Part shown: positions 12,227 through 22,796 of the stretch, piece after piece
Layout of the letters: each line of letters starts with the position of its first letter
Numbering within the stretch: the stretch's first letter is position 1
From: Reticulitermes speratus
Lineage: Eukaryota > Arthropoda > Insecta > Blattodea > Rhinotermitidae
Length of the DNA: 64,000 bases
Reading direction: 5' to 3'
NCBI GenBank assembly: GCA_021186555.1
Contig: JAJKFL010000008.1
Span: 18,903,936-18,967,935 of the forward strand
Position numbers and translations under genes: made by a program
The notes under the pieces: generated by a model
Seen by the model: only the letters and a program-made list of their open reading frames with translations
What the model was told of the DNA's origin: nothing
The model's database searches: none

Positions 12227-12789
12227 CAGGGTGTTTCAGGAGGAATCTGCATACTTCGGGAGAACGTTCATTAGGTTAAATTACATATGTATAACCGAAC
12301 ATACCTATATCCGAATTTGAACGGTTACGGAGATAATGAGGCGAGGAAAATGTGGTCTGTTTGCGGTTTCACGTACTATAGCTCTTTAACGTGGCTTGTT
12401 ATCCGTACAATGCTCAGGCTTGCCCATGAGTCAATAGCAAAGCCAAGATGTAAGGAGGCGAGTGTTTTACGTAAAGTACTTGGAACCCTAAAGACGATTT
12501 TTATGAAACTATTGCGAGTTTCTTTTGCGTAATTAATACCTTCATGTCACTCAGATGTTAATTAGATGTTAAGTACAGGTGTGAACCTCACATGAACTAC
12601 AAATCTCTCCTCGTTTTAATATGTATTTGGTAATCAGAAAATGTATAACAGCTCTCGTTCTTTAAAACTTATCTCGCCATTTTCTCCGTCACCTTTCAAC
12701 TTCAGATATAGGCATTTTGTTTATATCGATGTAATTTAACCTAAGGAACGTTCTCCCGAAGTATAGCAGATTGCTCCTGAAACACCCTG
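12227..12789. repeat. Non-autonomous DNA transposon with about 100-bp terminal inverted repeats
   Basis: Left end CAGGGTGTTTCAGGAGGAAT and right end GCTCCTGAAACACCCTG are inverted copies, and the similarity extends about 100 bp inward on both sides (ACTTCGGGAGAACGTTC, TAGGTTAAATTACAT). Flanks suggest TA or TATA target duplication. No transposase is encoded. The superfamily is not assigned. Confidence 0.8.
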
Positions 12790-12879
12790 TATATGTTGCG
12801 TACTAACTCTGTGTCATGTATACATGTATTTCTTACGATGGTCAGTTTTGAGCATCGCATAAGTATGCACACCTATCAA

Positions 12880-13067
12880 TTATTATTGAGTTTTCTGCGC
12901 GGTTGTTGCATGCACGTGGGCGTTAGTTGAGCGAATTCCACATAATTCAAACACGTTTTTCGAATTTTATCCATTATTACTGAGTTTTCTGCGCGGTTGT
13001 TGCATGCACGTGGACATTTCGTTAAGCGAATTCCACGCAATTCGAACAAAGTTTCTGCACCTGATTT
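12880..13067. repeat. Two-copy tandem repeat, 94-bp period
   Basis: GAGTTTTCTGCGCGGTTGTT starts at 12888 and again at 12982, and both copies continue GCATGCACGTGG ... GCGAATTCCAC. Two diverged units only. The minus-strand frame across it merely repeats itself. Confidence 0.8.
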
Positions 13068-13810
13068 CCCGAGGGACCTTGACATAGCGTATAGTGTGGG
13101 TGGTAGATGAAGAAATACAAATGCGGGGCATTTGTTAGAATTGTAATTAGAAACGATCTTGCTTCGTAGTTGATATGCCTATGCGGTGTCATTTTTGATG
13201 CTCCATATTGCGAAGCGAATCATTGAACAAGCTAACGAAGTATTTAGCCTTCTGCATTTTGACTGGAAAACATTGCTGAAAGGTAATATAACCTTGTGTT
13301 GTCCAGTCCCTGTAGCAATAAGTATAAGATCAATAGAAGTCAAAGTGCCATAGAAAACGCAAGAGCGTGAACATCTAGCTATCTAACTGGTCCGATCAAC
13401 GTAGTAATTGCATACGCTGCTATAGAGTGACACCTGTAGTGAGATTAGCTTTGCAACAATGGATTTATATCTACAGTAAACTTCAAGGTAATTGTGGTAT
13501 ACAGAATCGCAGAGCACACGGTTTTGATAAAGAGGCACTCACCTCCATGTTGTAACGAGGTTAAACTGAGTGGACATTCACTTCTGCTTCCCCGATATGC
13601 CTGATCCCCAAAGTTGAGTCCCGAACTGTAGGTGTTTTTATTTTTATAGTACTACATAAAGGCGCAGCAGAGATATGGGATATGGAAGTTCCTGTATAAA
13701 GTTCAGTGATTTGGAGATTTGTCGTACAAGTTTCAGTGTTCTCCTCCCTGTTGTAAAAGTCGCACAATCTCCCAAGTTAATATGAAGAACCATTTCAATA
13801 CGACCACTTC
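13068..13810. other. No gene or repeat recognised
   Basis: Six-frame reading shows only short frames without family resemblance. Confidence 0.4.
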
Positions 13811-13814
13811 TTAG

Positions 13815-14185
13815 TTACATAATTTTTCTCATCCTACATACACATGTTGCGGTGAAACCTTGCCGTCATCAGAAGTGACATGATACGGACTATTACAGTG
13901 TGTGCCATATTATGATGCATGGTGTTCATTATATTTAAACTTTCAAAAATATACATGTTAAATTATTGTTGAAAGTTAAAGTGATTTTAAGAGTTACATA
14001 TTTTTGCCGTGATACTTTTTTGCATTCTGTTTCAGTGTGACAGTTGTTAGCTTTTCTGTTGATTTTCAAGATTCCTGGAGATGGGATGTAGTGCCATAAC
14101 TTTTAATATTTTATACCATAAGTCATACCCCTAAAGATGGTAAATCTTTGCCGAAACATGTAGGGTGAGAGGAACTATGTAAATA
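13815..14185. repeat. Fold-back element with two opposed hammerhead-like motifs (decayed)
   Basis: Left arm (TTACATAATTTTTCTCATCC ...) and the reverse complement of the right arm (TTACATAGTTCCTCTCACCC ...) match. The left arm carries CTGATGACGGC on the minus strand, the right arm CTAAAGATGG ... GCCGAAACATGTAGG on the plus strand. Core mutations suggest loss of any ribozyme activity. Confidence 0.55.
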
Positions 14186-15290
14186 CAAAGGTTTTATTTG
14201 GGTGATTCTTAACATTAGCCTCCTGATCAAAGAAATGCAGCGGTGAATATGTCGTCTGTAATGTTACCCTCAATCTGGGGTTCCCTCAGGATAAAAGACA
14301 AGTTTCACATCCATACCAAACAACAAGTTGACGCCATTAGATAGGCGAAAGAAAAGGTATGTTTCTGAAAGAAAAGCTAGCAAGCACTTAGGTTGCGACC
14401 CATTTATTTAGAAATGTAGATCTGATTGGTTATCCTACTTTCTTTCCCACTTACTCGAACTTCGCTATATTTTCGAAGATTTTATTAGGTGTCTTATTTT
14501 ATCTGGCAAGTATCGTTTGTCACTTCCCACCGCTACTCCGTGCGTGTGAATTGTCGGCTAAGTGGACTACGTTAATACAATGAGCAAGCCGACAGGAAGT
14601 GGCAAGTGATATTTTTGAGAGAAAATAATGAACCCATAATTCGGATATGCTTGTAGGCAAAGTGGGGGAGCTACCATGCCCTCGCAGTGGCTTTAATTCA
14701 ATAGAAGGGGCCATATGTCGGTCTTTAATAAAGAAAAATTAAGATTTGTTGTCAGTTGTTATAAAGGAATAACTCTGTTATCACAGTCATATAATATCTT
14801 ATCGCACATTAGTATCTCTAAAGTTAACTCGATCCATAGATAAAATTGTTGGCTGTCATCATTGTGTATGTAGACAAACTAGGTTAAATGTAAGCCTAAT
14901 GAACTGTGCTGAGCGAGAACCTGCTGTTACACATGCACGGGTTCATGTAAAGAACGAACCACAACTCAGTAAATAAAATAAAATGGAATAAAATTTTAAC
15001 TTCTTTGTGCATTAATTTCAAGAATTGACTCGAACTTGCTTATCGGCTGAGGCATCACTTGGTCCTTTCACAGCCAATAGGCAGATTTTTTTATGTTCGG
15101 GCAGTCGTTATGTTCTTCAGTCTGTTGTTGACTGAGCAGCAGGTGACGATGACACACAATCAAGTAGCCTGTAGACAGTTTAGGAATGCATGAAGTTATT
15201 GGCTTTTCCAGTTTCACCCACGTTAACTCACTTTGTTTCAGTATGGATGCGTGTCTACTTTCGATTGTTCGTATACGTCGTGAAGAAGTA
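14186..15290. other. No gene seen
   Basis: Around 14500-14650 lies a second copy of the dispersed motif (CAAGTATCGTTTGTCAC, AAAATAATGAACCC). No coding signal. Confidence 0.4.
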
Positions 15291-15295
15291 TAATA

Positions 15296-15485
15296 CAGTT
15301 GAACCCGGTTATAACGACATCGTTTTATGCGACACCTCTTATACTCGTATAACGTCAGATATTCTGTGGTACAGTTACTTCGTCACTGTTAACCATAACA
15401 TTATACTCCTCAGTTATAACGACACTCCTTTATAACGACACAAAATATTCAGTCTCTTTTATGACATTATACCCGAGTTCGACTG
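15296..15485. mobile_element. pogo/Tigger-type MITE, 190 bp
   Basis: Ends CAGTTGAACCCGGTTATA and its inverted partner TATACCCGAGTTCGACTG, flanked by TA on both sides as for Tc1/mariner/pogo insertions. The interior repeats TTATAACGACA motifs. No coding capacity. Confidence 0.75.
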
Positions 15486-15552
15486 TATATGTACAGCTAA
15501 TGCATGTGGTGCAGTTCTTCTGTTTCAAGTTTTGTAATTTACATCTTATTTG

Positions 15553-15700
15553 GGCCGTGCCATGGCTCAGGCGGCTAGTGGCCGGCCTGTCAACTCGGAT
15601 GCCCGGTTTTGATCGCATGTCACTCTGTTGGATTTGTTGCAGTCAAATTGGCACTGGAACAGGTTTTTATCCTAGTACGTTGGTTTTCCTCCTGTCTGTC
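15553..15700 (+). repeat. SINE C copy (third tRNA-derived SINE type)
   Basis: GCCATGGCTCAGGCGGCTAG has the form of a tRNA A box and CCCGGTTTTGATCGC of a weak B box, about 45 bases apart. The tail GGAACAGGTTTTTATCC and TTGGTTTTCCTCCTGTC matches the layout of a widespread insect SINE type. Single copy in this window. Confidence 0.6.
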
Positions 15701-15701
15701 T

Positions 15702-16984
15702 GTATGTATGCATGTATGTATGTTTTTTGCTGACAGTTCATGGCGCTGTGGAACAGCATTTAGTTTACGTTTCGCTATTTATACTTCTATAGATATCGAA
15801 ATATTTATTCCACGTGCCAAGTGCTTTTACCTTTTTTCCCATGCAAGCGGTAATTTTACCTTATATACTGTGCGTTCAGAGAATTTAAAAATCTGGGGCG
15901 CCATTTTTTTGGGGCGTTCGCAAGCGAACTCTTGAGTGAGGGGACAATTTTGGGCATACTGAGTGATTCAGGTAAGTGTCTAGTTACTGACAGCGCAAAT
16001 GACTGTAGCAGTGATAGTGGATAAGAGTCACACCGCAGATATGGTGCATGGTATGCTCAAAATACGGAAGGAAGAAAGATTCGAGAGTTTTCTGTTCCTA
16101 GAAGACTGCTTTAGAAGTGCGCCATATTCTTGTAAATCTTACTTTCGGAGACTAAAGAAAATAGTTTAAAACAGTTATACGGTTATTTTTTACTCCTTTG
16201 CTGCCCAGTTTTTGTTAGTTTAAAGTGTCTTGGCTGCAAAAGTAAGTGCGATCCTTTTCTCGAAGTTTCGTAAATACGAGAGCCACATTGCCGCGAGCTC
16301 TGAATTAATAATGCAAATTCTATAATTAGGCTGCCCAGTGTACCTTGCGTAAGTGTGAGAGTGCAATCCCGCGAAGTTTGAAAATACTTGTAGGCCCTAC
16401 ATCAGAGTGAATTTCGCGAAAACAGGCTGTTAGCATCCGTTGCTTAAATGCCAGATTGGAGTGGCCTAGGTCTGAACGTTCCTTAAGCGAGTTCGTGGAG
16501 ACTGCTAGTGCAGTTCTTGTGTTGCGAGTTCTGTAGAGAAGTAATTAAAGGCAGTATTTATGCACAGATTTTGCTGTCTTTGTTTAATACACTCTTAAGT
16601 TTCTTGTTGTAAATTGTGCATGAATTTGATATTACAACAATGTTTGTAAAGTGTTGCATTCAGGGATGGATGTGAAGCTTGGTCCCTCACATTGAGGTTT
16701 GTGTACCCCTGATTGCATTTATTGACAGAATGTGAAAGACTCGTGTATGCAGTCTAGGTATAAATGTACATACTTCTCTGATTACACTCTTAATTTTTTA
16801 AATTTTATATTTCTTCATATTCAGAGTAATTTTAATATAGCATTGCTTGTATGGAAGGGGGGGGGCTATTTCAGTGCTTTCCGTCGGACAAGGTCAAGAA
16901 ACTCCCCTTCTATGTCTAGTAACGTATGTTTAAAAAAACAATACTTCATATTTCGCATTTATGTTGTTTTCGTCATCCATCTTT
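15702..16984. other. No gene seen
   Basis: (TATG)n near 15700-15722; nothing else recognised. Frames of about 100 codons lack family resemblance. Confidence 0.4.
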
Positions 16985-18150
16985 TCGTAATCTATCTTAC
17001 GACAGGTCCACAGCCTCTTTCAAAGCGAGTTCTTCACACAGAGCGATCTAGTGCTTCCTCTTTCAGTTTCCAGTATAGTTTCCTTAAGATCATCCAGTAG
17101 TTCCTTACATCTTCTTCTTTCTTTCAGTTCTATCCCTCCTCCTATCTTTCTTTCAATAACATGTTTTAGAAGGCAGTTCCTATGCAAGATGTGACCAATC
17201 TTTCTTCTTTTTATTGTACGAGGGCTAGTCAAAAAAGAGTGAGAATGAATTTATTACTCAGCAAATACGTTAGGCAGAGTCCAACTTGATATGGTCTTTT
17301 TCAAAGTAGTCCCCATCGAGCTGTATGCACTTGGTCCAACGTGTCTGCCAGTCCTGGAAGACGTGCTGGAACCCATTTTTTGACATCGTCTTCAGAACCG
17401 CCTCCGCCCTCTTCAGAACGGCCGTTGAGGAGTCGAAACGCTAGCCCCGCAGCTCCGATTTCAGGCGAGGAAACAGAAAAAAGTCACACGGAGCAAGGCC
17501 CGGGCTGTACGGAGGGTGCGGCACACATTCGATGTTTTTTCGGGCTAAATACTGGGCAACGTTCGAAACGTGAGGGCGTGCATTATCGTGGTGTAGGCGC
17601 CAACGAGATGGATGCAGCTCAGGGCGTTTTCGTCGGATGTGTTCGGCCAGGGTCTTCAAAACTGTCACTGCCCGAAAAAACATCGAATGTGTGCCGCACC
17701 CTCCGTACAGCCCGGACCTTGCTCCGTGTGACTTTTTTCTGTTTCCTCGCCTGAAATCGGAGCTGCGGGGCTAGCGTTTCGACTCCTCAACGGCCGTTCT
17801 GAAGAGGGCGGAGGCGGTTCTGAAGACGATGTCAAAAAATGGGTTCCAGCACGTCTTCCAGGACTGGCAGACACGTTGGACCAAGTGCATACAGCTCGAT
17901 GGGGACTACTTTGAAAAATACCATATCAAGTTGGACTCTGCCTAACGTATTTGCTGAGTAATAAATTCATTCTCACTCTTTTTTGACTAGCCCTCGTATG
18001 TAGGATATTCGTCTCCTACTTGACTCTGTGTAATAGCCTACTTCATTTCTCACACGATCGGTCCAACTGATTTTCTCCATCCTTCTCCAGTATCACATTT
18101 CAAAATTTTCCAGGTGTTTCTGATCTACTTTCCGAAGTGTCGAAGTTTCA
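16985..18150 (-). repeat. Non-LTR retrotransposon 3' end, family R1, split by a mariner
   Basis: The parts at 16985-17217 and 17998-18150 are collinear with the uninterrupted copy at 1745-2150. The minus strand encodes RRKIGHILHRNCLLKHVIE, then KERRRCKELLDDLKE, the C-terminal tail typical of insect non-LTR reverse transcriptases. Interrupted at a TA by the element at 17219-17996. Confidence 0.8.
17219..17996 (-). mobile_element. Snap-back mariner: 327-bp inverted arms around a transposase fragment
   Basis: Arms 17219-17545 and 17670-17996 are inverted copies with only about two mismatches seen; the spacer is 124 bp. Outer ends CGAGGGCTAGTC and GACTAGCCCTCG are flanked by TA, which the empty copy near 1985 has once. 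The minus strand of the left arm plus spacer encodes the C-terminal half of a mariner transposase with HHDNARPH and PHPPYSPGLAPCDFFLFP, the D34D catalytic block. The right arm repeats the last third on the plus strand. There is no N-terminal DNA-binding region, so it cannot be autonomous. Confidence 0.93.
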
Positions 18151-18208
18151 GACCATAAAAAGTTATGCTCCGTATGCAGCATATGTTGTTTTAAATTATT
18201 AAAACAAT

Positions 18209-18761
18209 AACTAACTAACTCCATGGAGCACAGTCCTTCTTGAGAAGCTAACAGGTCCTCAGCTAGTCAAGAAATTCCCCGCGTTTTATGGAACCCGAAG
18301 GTTCATTACCGCACTCACAAGAGCCCGCCACCTGTCCCTATCCTGAGCCATATCAATCCAGTCCATGCCCCCCCCCATCCCACTTCTTGAAGATCCATTT
18401 TAATATTATTCTCCCATCTATGCCTGGGTCTTCCAAGTGGTCTCCTTCCCTCAGGTCTCCCCCCCAAATCCTGTATGCACCTCTCCCCTTACCCATACGT
18501 GCTACATGCCCCTCCCACCTCATTCTTCTTGATTTGATCACCCGAATAATATTTGGTGATGATTACAGATCATGAAGTTCCTCGTTATGTAGTCTTCTCC
18601 ACTCCCCGTTACCTCGTCCCTCTTAGGCCCAAATATCCTCCTCAGCACCCTATTCTCGAACACCCTCAGCCTATGTTCCTCCCTCAGTGTGAGAGACCAA
18701 GTCTCACACCCATACAAAACAACAGGCAAAATTATAGTTCTGTATATCTTAATCTTTGTAT
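18209..18761 (-). repeat. 5'-truncated non-LTR retrotransposon (RTE-like family R2) with 13-bp target duplication
   Basis: The minus strand encodes the end of a reverse transcriptase: YRTIILPVVLYGCETWSLT, then HRLRVFENRVLRRIFGPKRD, and after frame breaks [12 protein letters not shown]. The 3' end has a (GTTA)n tail (AACTAACTAACT on the plus strand). Flanking TTATTAAAACAAT occurs at 18196-18208 and 18762-18774. Several frameshifts make it inactive. Confidence 0.9.
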
Positions 18762-18775
18762 TTATTAAAACAATA

Positions 18776-20030
18776 TAAATGCGAAATATGTAAAACAAGT
18801 AATTCCGTACCACTAAGACTGAAGGTGTACAACATGTGTAACGTGTGTAATGTACCGGTACGGTACAGACCCTAGCCTGCAACTCAGAATATCACAACGT
18901 TCTGATACGGCATTCGGAGGTTGACATGTTCGAGATGAAGTAACATACATGTACGTCTCTCGGCACAAATGCATGAGAAAATATTAACGAGCGTGGCAGT
19001 CGGCCAGATCGGTTTCAACAGAAGTTGTACTGGCACGGCAACCGAGCCATGAGCAGCAGCTACAGTAAAACGTACAGCAACAGCCCCGAAGGGAGGACCG
19101 TAGCCAAAGGATTATAGACCGTCTGCCGCGTCGGCAGCTGGGGGACGCAGTGTGCCGTGGTTGTTAGGGACTGCACAGTATTTTGAGAGATATGATTTTA
19201 TGGTAATACAGAAGAAAGGTGCGCTTGGGTCTGAAGAGGTCCCCTCCTCTGCTTCATTGTTCTAGCGCGGATCTTCCTTAAGGACACTTAGTTCTGCAAC
19301 ATGTTTCAGGACTGCAGTGCTTAAAAATGTTTGAAAGTGTCTGGACATGGCTATGCTGCCTATAAATTGCCTGCCTACATCTGGCGAGGCAACTTGCTCG
19401 CTGGCAATAATAACTTGTCAGGAATATTCAGTAAGAAAATTGACATCTGGAATGCTGCGTGTCAAATTTGTCTTATGGCAGTGCACTGTCGTAGGTGGCA
19501 TTTTACACGAAGGTTATTTTTATATTGTTTATTGTGTTGAGTAAGCGTTTTCATAAAGTTAAACATTAAAAGTGCTGTATTTTGTGTGTGATCCACACTA
19601 TACGCGCCTGGAATCCTTCCAAATGAATGCGAGGATGGTGATATTCGGAATAGGCCAAGATTTACACCCGGATCCTTCCTCATTCACGATTTATTATCAT
19701 TTAAATATTTATCATCGTTAGCAGCGAGAGAGCAGCTGCTGTGGAAACAATGAGAAACAATGTGGCACAGCTTTGATTGTGGTCTACAAAAGTTCAGCGT
19801 GATTCTTTATTTTTTTAATTGAGGATTTATAAACGTAGTTCTGCGTTGATAAGTTGAAGTTCTGATTGCATCGCTTCGAAATGTAACCAAGCTTACGCTA
19901 ACACTGCATCGTATTATGAAGCAACTGGTTTATGTGTTTTAATAATATGGTACATCCCGTTGTGTTTATGGTACAAGCTAAAAACAGTGGCACTTCAGTC
20001 CAACATATTTTTTTACTGATAAAAAGAATA
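18776..20030. other. No established gene; CpG-rich patch with a 22-codon frame
   Basis: At 18960-19150 the sequence is unusually GC- and CpG-rich. An ATG at 19049 opens a 22-codon frame (MSSSYSKTYSNS ...) ending TAG at 19117. It could be chance, a leader peptide or part of an unannotated 5' exon; no family is recognised. Confidence 0.25.
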
Positions 20031-20040
20031 GCTTTGTTTT

Positions 20041-20095
20041 ACAACATAGCTACATGTTTCGGCTTATAATGAAGCCGTCATCAGGCTGTTTTGTA
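20041..20095 (-). ncRNA. Hammerhead-ribozyme-like motif, well conserved
   Basis: Minus strand: CTGATGA (20078-20084), C, GGCTT/AAGCC stem II with a 6-base loop, GAAAC, then ATGTA with cleavage-type GTA. Flanks ACAGC and GCTATGT give a 3-bp stem I plus further partial pairing. One of the best-preserved copies. Confidence 0.5.
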
Positions 20096-20337
20096 AAAAT
20101 ATGTAGAGGAATATAATACAAAAACTTTGTAGTTACGGCAGTTTGTTTTATCAATAAAAAGTTGTGCTCGCCTGAATTACCATTGTTTTGATCTTGGTTT
20201 AGGGTTTTGTTGAATTAACAGAAGCAAATTTTACGAGCATCCACGTTAGTGATAGCCAATAGGATAAGTTTGTGTACATACTCTCACAAAAATGTGAGAT
20301 ACTTTGGATATGGATAATTATGATAATTAAGGCGATC

Positions 20338-20542
20338 GTGAACGAAGAAAGTAAGAGACAAGGAAGGAAAGGTGGGAAGATGGAATGGAAGAAAGATGGA
20401 AAGAAATAAATAATGAAGGAAAAAGAAAGGAAACAAGGAAAGGAACCAAGAAAGAAAGCAAGCAGGGAAGAAAGATGGGAAGAAAGGAGAAATGTTGAAG
20501 ATGAGAATGAAAGAAAAAAGGAAGAGAAGGGAGGGGAGAAAT
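20338..20542. repeat. Purine-rich tract, about 200 bp
   Basis: The plus strand is nearly all A and G (GGAAGGAAAG-, GAAAGAAAGC-type units). Lys/Glu-rich frames through it are compositional and not genes. Confidence 0.85.
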
Positions 20543-20993
20543 GTTCATTACAAAACGAATCGAAAACTGAGTGTTTGTTGAGATGTGAAGTTTATTTACC
20601 CCTGCACTTATGTTTGCGATGTGGACAATCAACGATAAAGGTTTTACGTAGCAAGATTGTGATACTCGCCCGTGGCCTCATAAGGCAGTGTTCCGTGGGC
20701 GAAGTCTCTTTCGTCACTGTCGCCAAAAGGAAAAAACAAAGACGAGATCAAAGAGCGGAGGCAGCAGAAAGCTGGGCCTCATCTGTGTCTTATTAACCAT
20801 TTCAAAAACACGAGTCCCACCACAAAGCTGTTATTGTGGTGGATCTGTACAATACACTTCATTCCCAAGGAAACGCACCAGACAGCGCCGTGTTCGGCGG
20901 ATTGCGAGCCTTTCAGATATTCGTTCTTAATTGTTTTTACAGCAAGCAAGAGGGCTCTGATTCTTCTTCTTAATGATTTTAGACACCAGTAAA

Positions 20994-21085
20994 GTTCCCA
21001 TGGGGACATGACGCCGAGGCTGTTGTAAAGCTTCACAGTTTCTTAATGTGGGCACTAGACGGAGGTGAGAGGTCAGCCTGTCACG
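20994..21085 (-). repeat. SINE B fragment, minus strand
   Basis: Retains the ATGGGGACATGACGCCGAG end and GCACTAGACGGAGGTGAG..GGTCAGC, the body segment found in full at 10632-10884. Confidence 0.45.
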
Positions 21086-21876
21086 TAAGTAAATGGAGAA
21101 CTGCGAAACGTTGAAGTAAATCCGTGGCAAGGGTTATAGCGTCATGTGGATGGAAAATGGTTACGAACAGTAACAAGTTATTGATCTGGAATGAAACAGT
21201 CGTGGCCTGTTTGAATTTATACCGACATTTGCTCGAATAAGCTAATGAAAACCACTAAAACCTCAGAACCCTGGCCGAGATTCGAACTGGGTACATCTGA
21301 GCACAAGATTAAGTGTTGAGATATCAAGAAGGAAACCATGCAAGTAGTCTGTGTACGAGTATATTAGAATATTTTCTTGTACATGGTCATAATATTGGTA
21401 CATAATCCGTGTACAGTGCGAGTGTCATAGAAACAAACACTTCACTTGGTCCTCACGGACTGTAATTCAAGCGAAGCGAAATGCCACGTGTTAAGTGTGA
21501 GGAATGTGATGTGTATTGTGTGTCCCCCACGCATTCTGATCAATAGATCTGCCTCCGTGTACCGACGTTCCCGAAGGCTGCATACACGAAGTCGTACTGA
21601 TCGATGCGTACAAGGCGTATCTGGCCGTAAAGTACTGAATAAATTGTTGTGTGGGAAATATATTGTTGGCTGGCGGTTCTGTTGTGGACCTCGGAACAAA
21701 ATGGCCTTGTGTATGGATGTGCATGTTTGTAGCTAACGCGGGACGCAAGTGTGTACGGCCGTAACTGGTAAAAGTCGCAACTGTGTGTGTGTGTGTAGTA
21801 GTAGTAGTAGTAGTAGCAGTAGTAGTAAAATACACACCAAGGAGCATGTTAGACTGTGGATCTTAACGTATGCACC
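21086..21876. other. No gene seen; GT and AGT microsatellites
   Basis: (GT)n at about 21782-21798 followed by (AGT)n to about 21828. No coding signal. Confidence 0.5.
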
Positions 21877-21891
21877 TACTTCAGTAATCTA

Positions 21892-22167
21892 AAGGTAAAG
21901 TTCTCCCTAGAACAGGCCATGAAGACCCAGAGGGAGAGTAGAGGTATAGCTCTACTCTTTCTTTAACCTCGGCGCTAGATGGGGGTGGGTGGTCAACGCC
22001 CCGGTCGCTTTACTCCCGGGAATGACCCGGTACCCATTGTACAGGAGGCTGGGTGGGCCCCAGGGCCGGTCTGGACGGGTGCTGAAAATCTCGCCCCCAC
22101 CAGGATTCGATCCCCGGACCGTCCAGCTCGTAGCGAGTCGCTATACCGACTACGCTATCCCGGCCCA
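21892..22167 (-). repeat. SINE B copy, full length with 15-bp target-site duplication
   Basis: Flanked by TACTTCAGTAATCTA at 21877-21891 and 22168-22182. The reverse complement begins GGCCGGGATAGCGTAGTCGG with TATAGCGACTCGCTACGAGC, a tRNA-Lys-like head, and a B-box-like GGGATCGAATCC; the 3' end reads AGTAGAGCTATACCTC. The youngest-looking SINE B in the window. Confidence 0.93.
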
Positions 22168-22796
22168 TACTTCAGTAATCTAGCCCGTGAAAATGTTTCG
22201 GGTTCTCATTACTCCCATAGTACTGAGAAGTTTGTGTGTGCCTTCCGTAACTATTGGCACTGCTGTTTTCAGAATGAAACTGGAAAATAAATGTAACACT
22301 GCTCAAGTAAAAAGGCCAGGTGTGGTTTCCTAGCCCTGTGACGTGTTTCTCCTTAATAAAAACATGGGTAAAGATTATTTAGAGTAGAGTAGAATACAGA
22401 GTGGAAGAGAAGTCACCGTACAACCATACACCCACACAATCCTCACCCAAAATCAATTTCAGTTTACAGAACACAGTTTAGGACACACTACACTGTACAG
22501 TGGCAGTTTGGCAAAAATATCAAAGATAGTGCATATATGGAGGCCGTTGCCAGGGAATTTAGTTGTGTTGTCGATATGACTGACACAGTCGCTCCATTGA
22601 GGAGCGGTTGGTGGCCTTTCGCAACAGTAGGGTCTACTCCACAAATGCTCCGAGGCATATCACAGAGGACATGAATAAGCATCTGTATCCAGCATCAAGG
22701 TGCACATACGGATCCACTGAACATGTAACCAAGAAGTATGTCAGTGATTCTAATTGTGATTGTGTTTGCACACTGCTTGGTGCATGGTGACTTATC

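Noticed and set aside
12888-13058. CRISPR-like or satellite array
   Set aside because: Only two units of 94 bp without spacers; a simple duplication.
15190-15435. 81-codon frame near 15.2 kb
   Set aside because: It reads into the pogo-type MITE and has no family resemblance.
17341-17874. Two long frames encoding the same Ser/Pro/Arg-rich peptide on opposite strands
   Set aside because: They are the antisense frames of the mariner transposase arms; identity follows from the inverted duplication, not from a real protein.
20413-20796. 127-codon Lys/Glu-rich frame
   Set aside because: It runs through the purine tract; amino acid bias is explained by AG composition and there is no family match.
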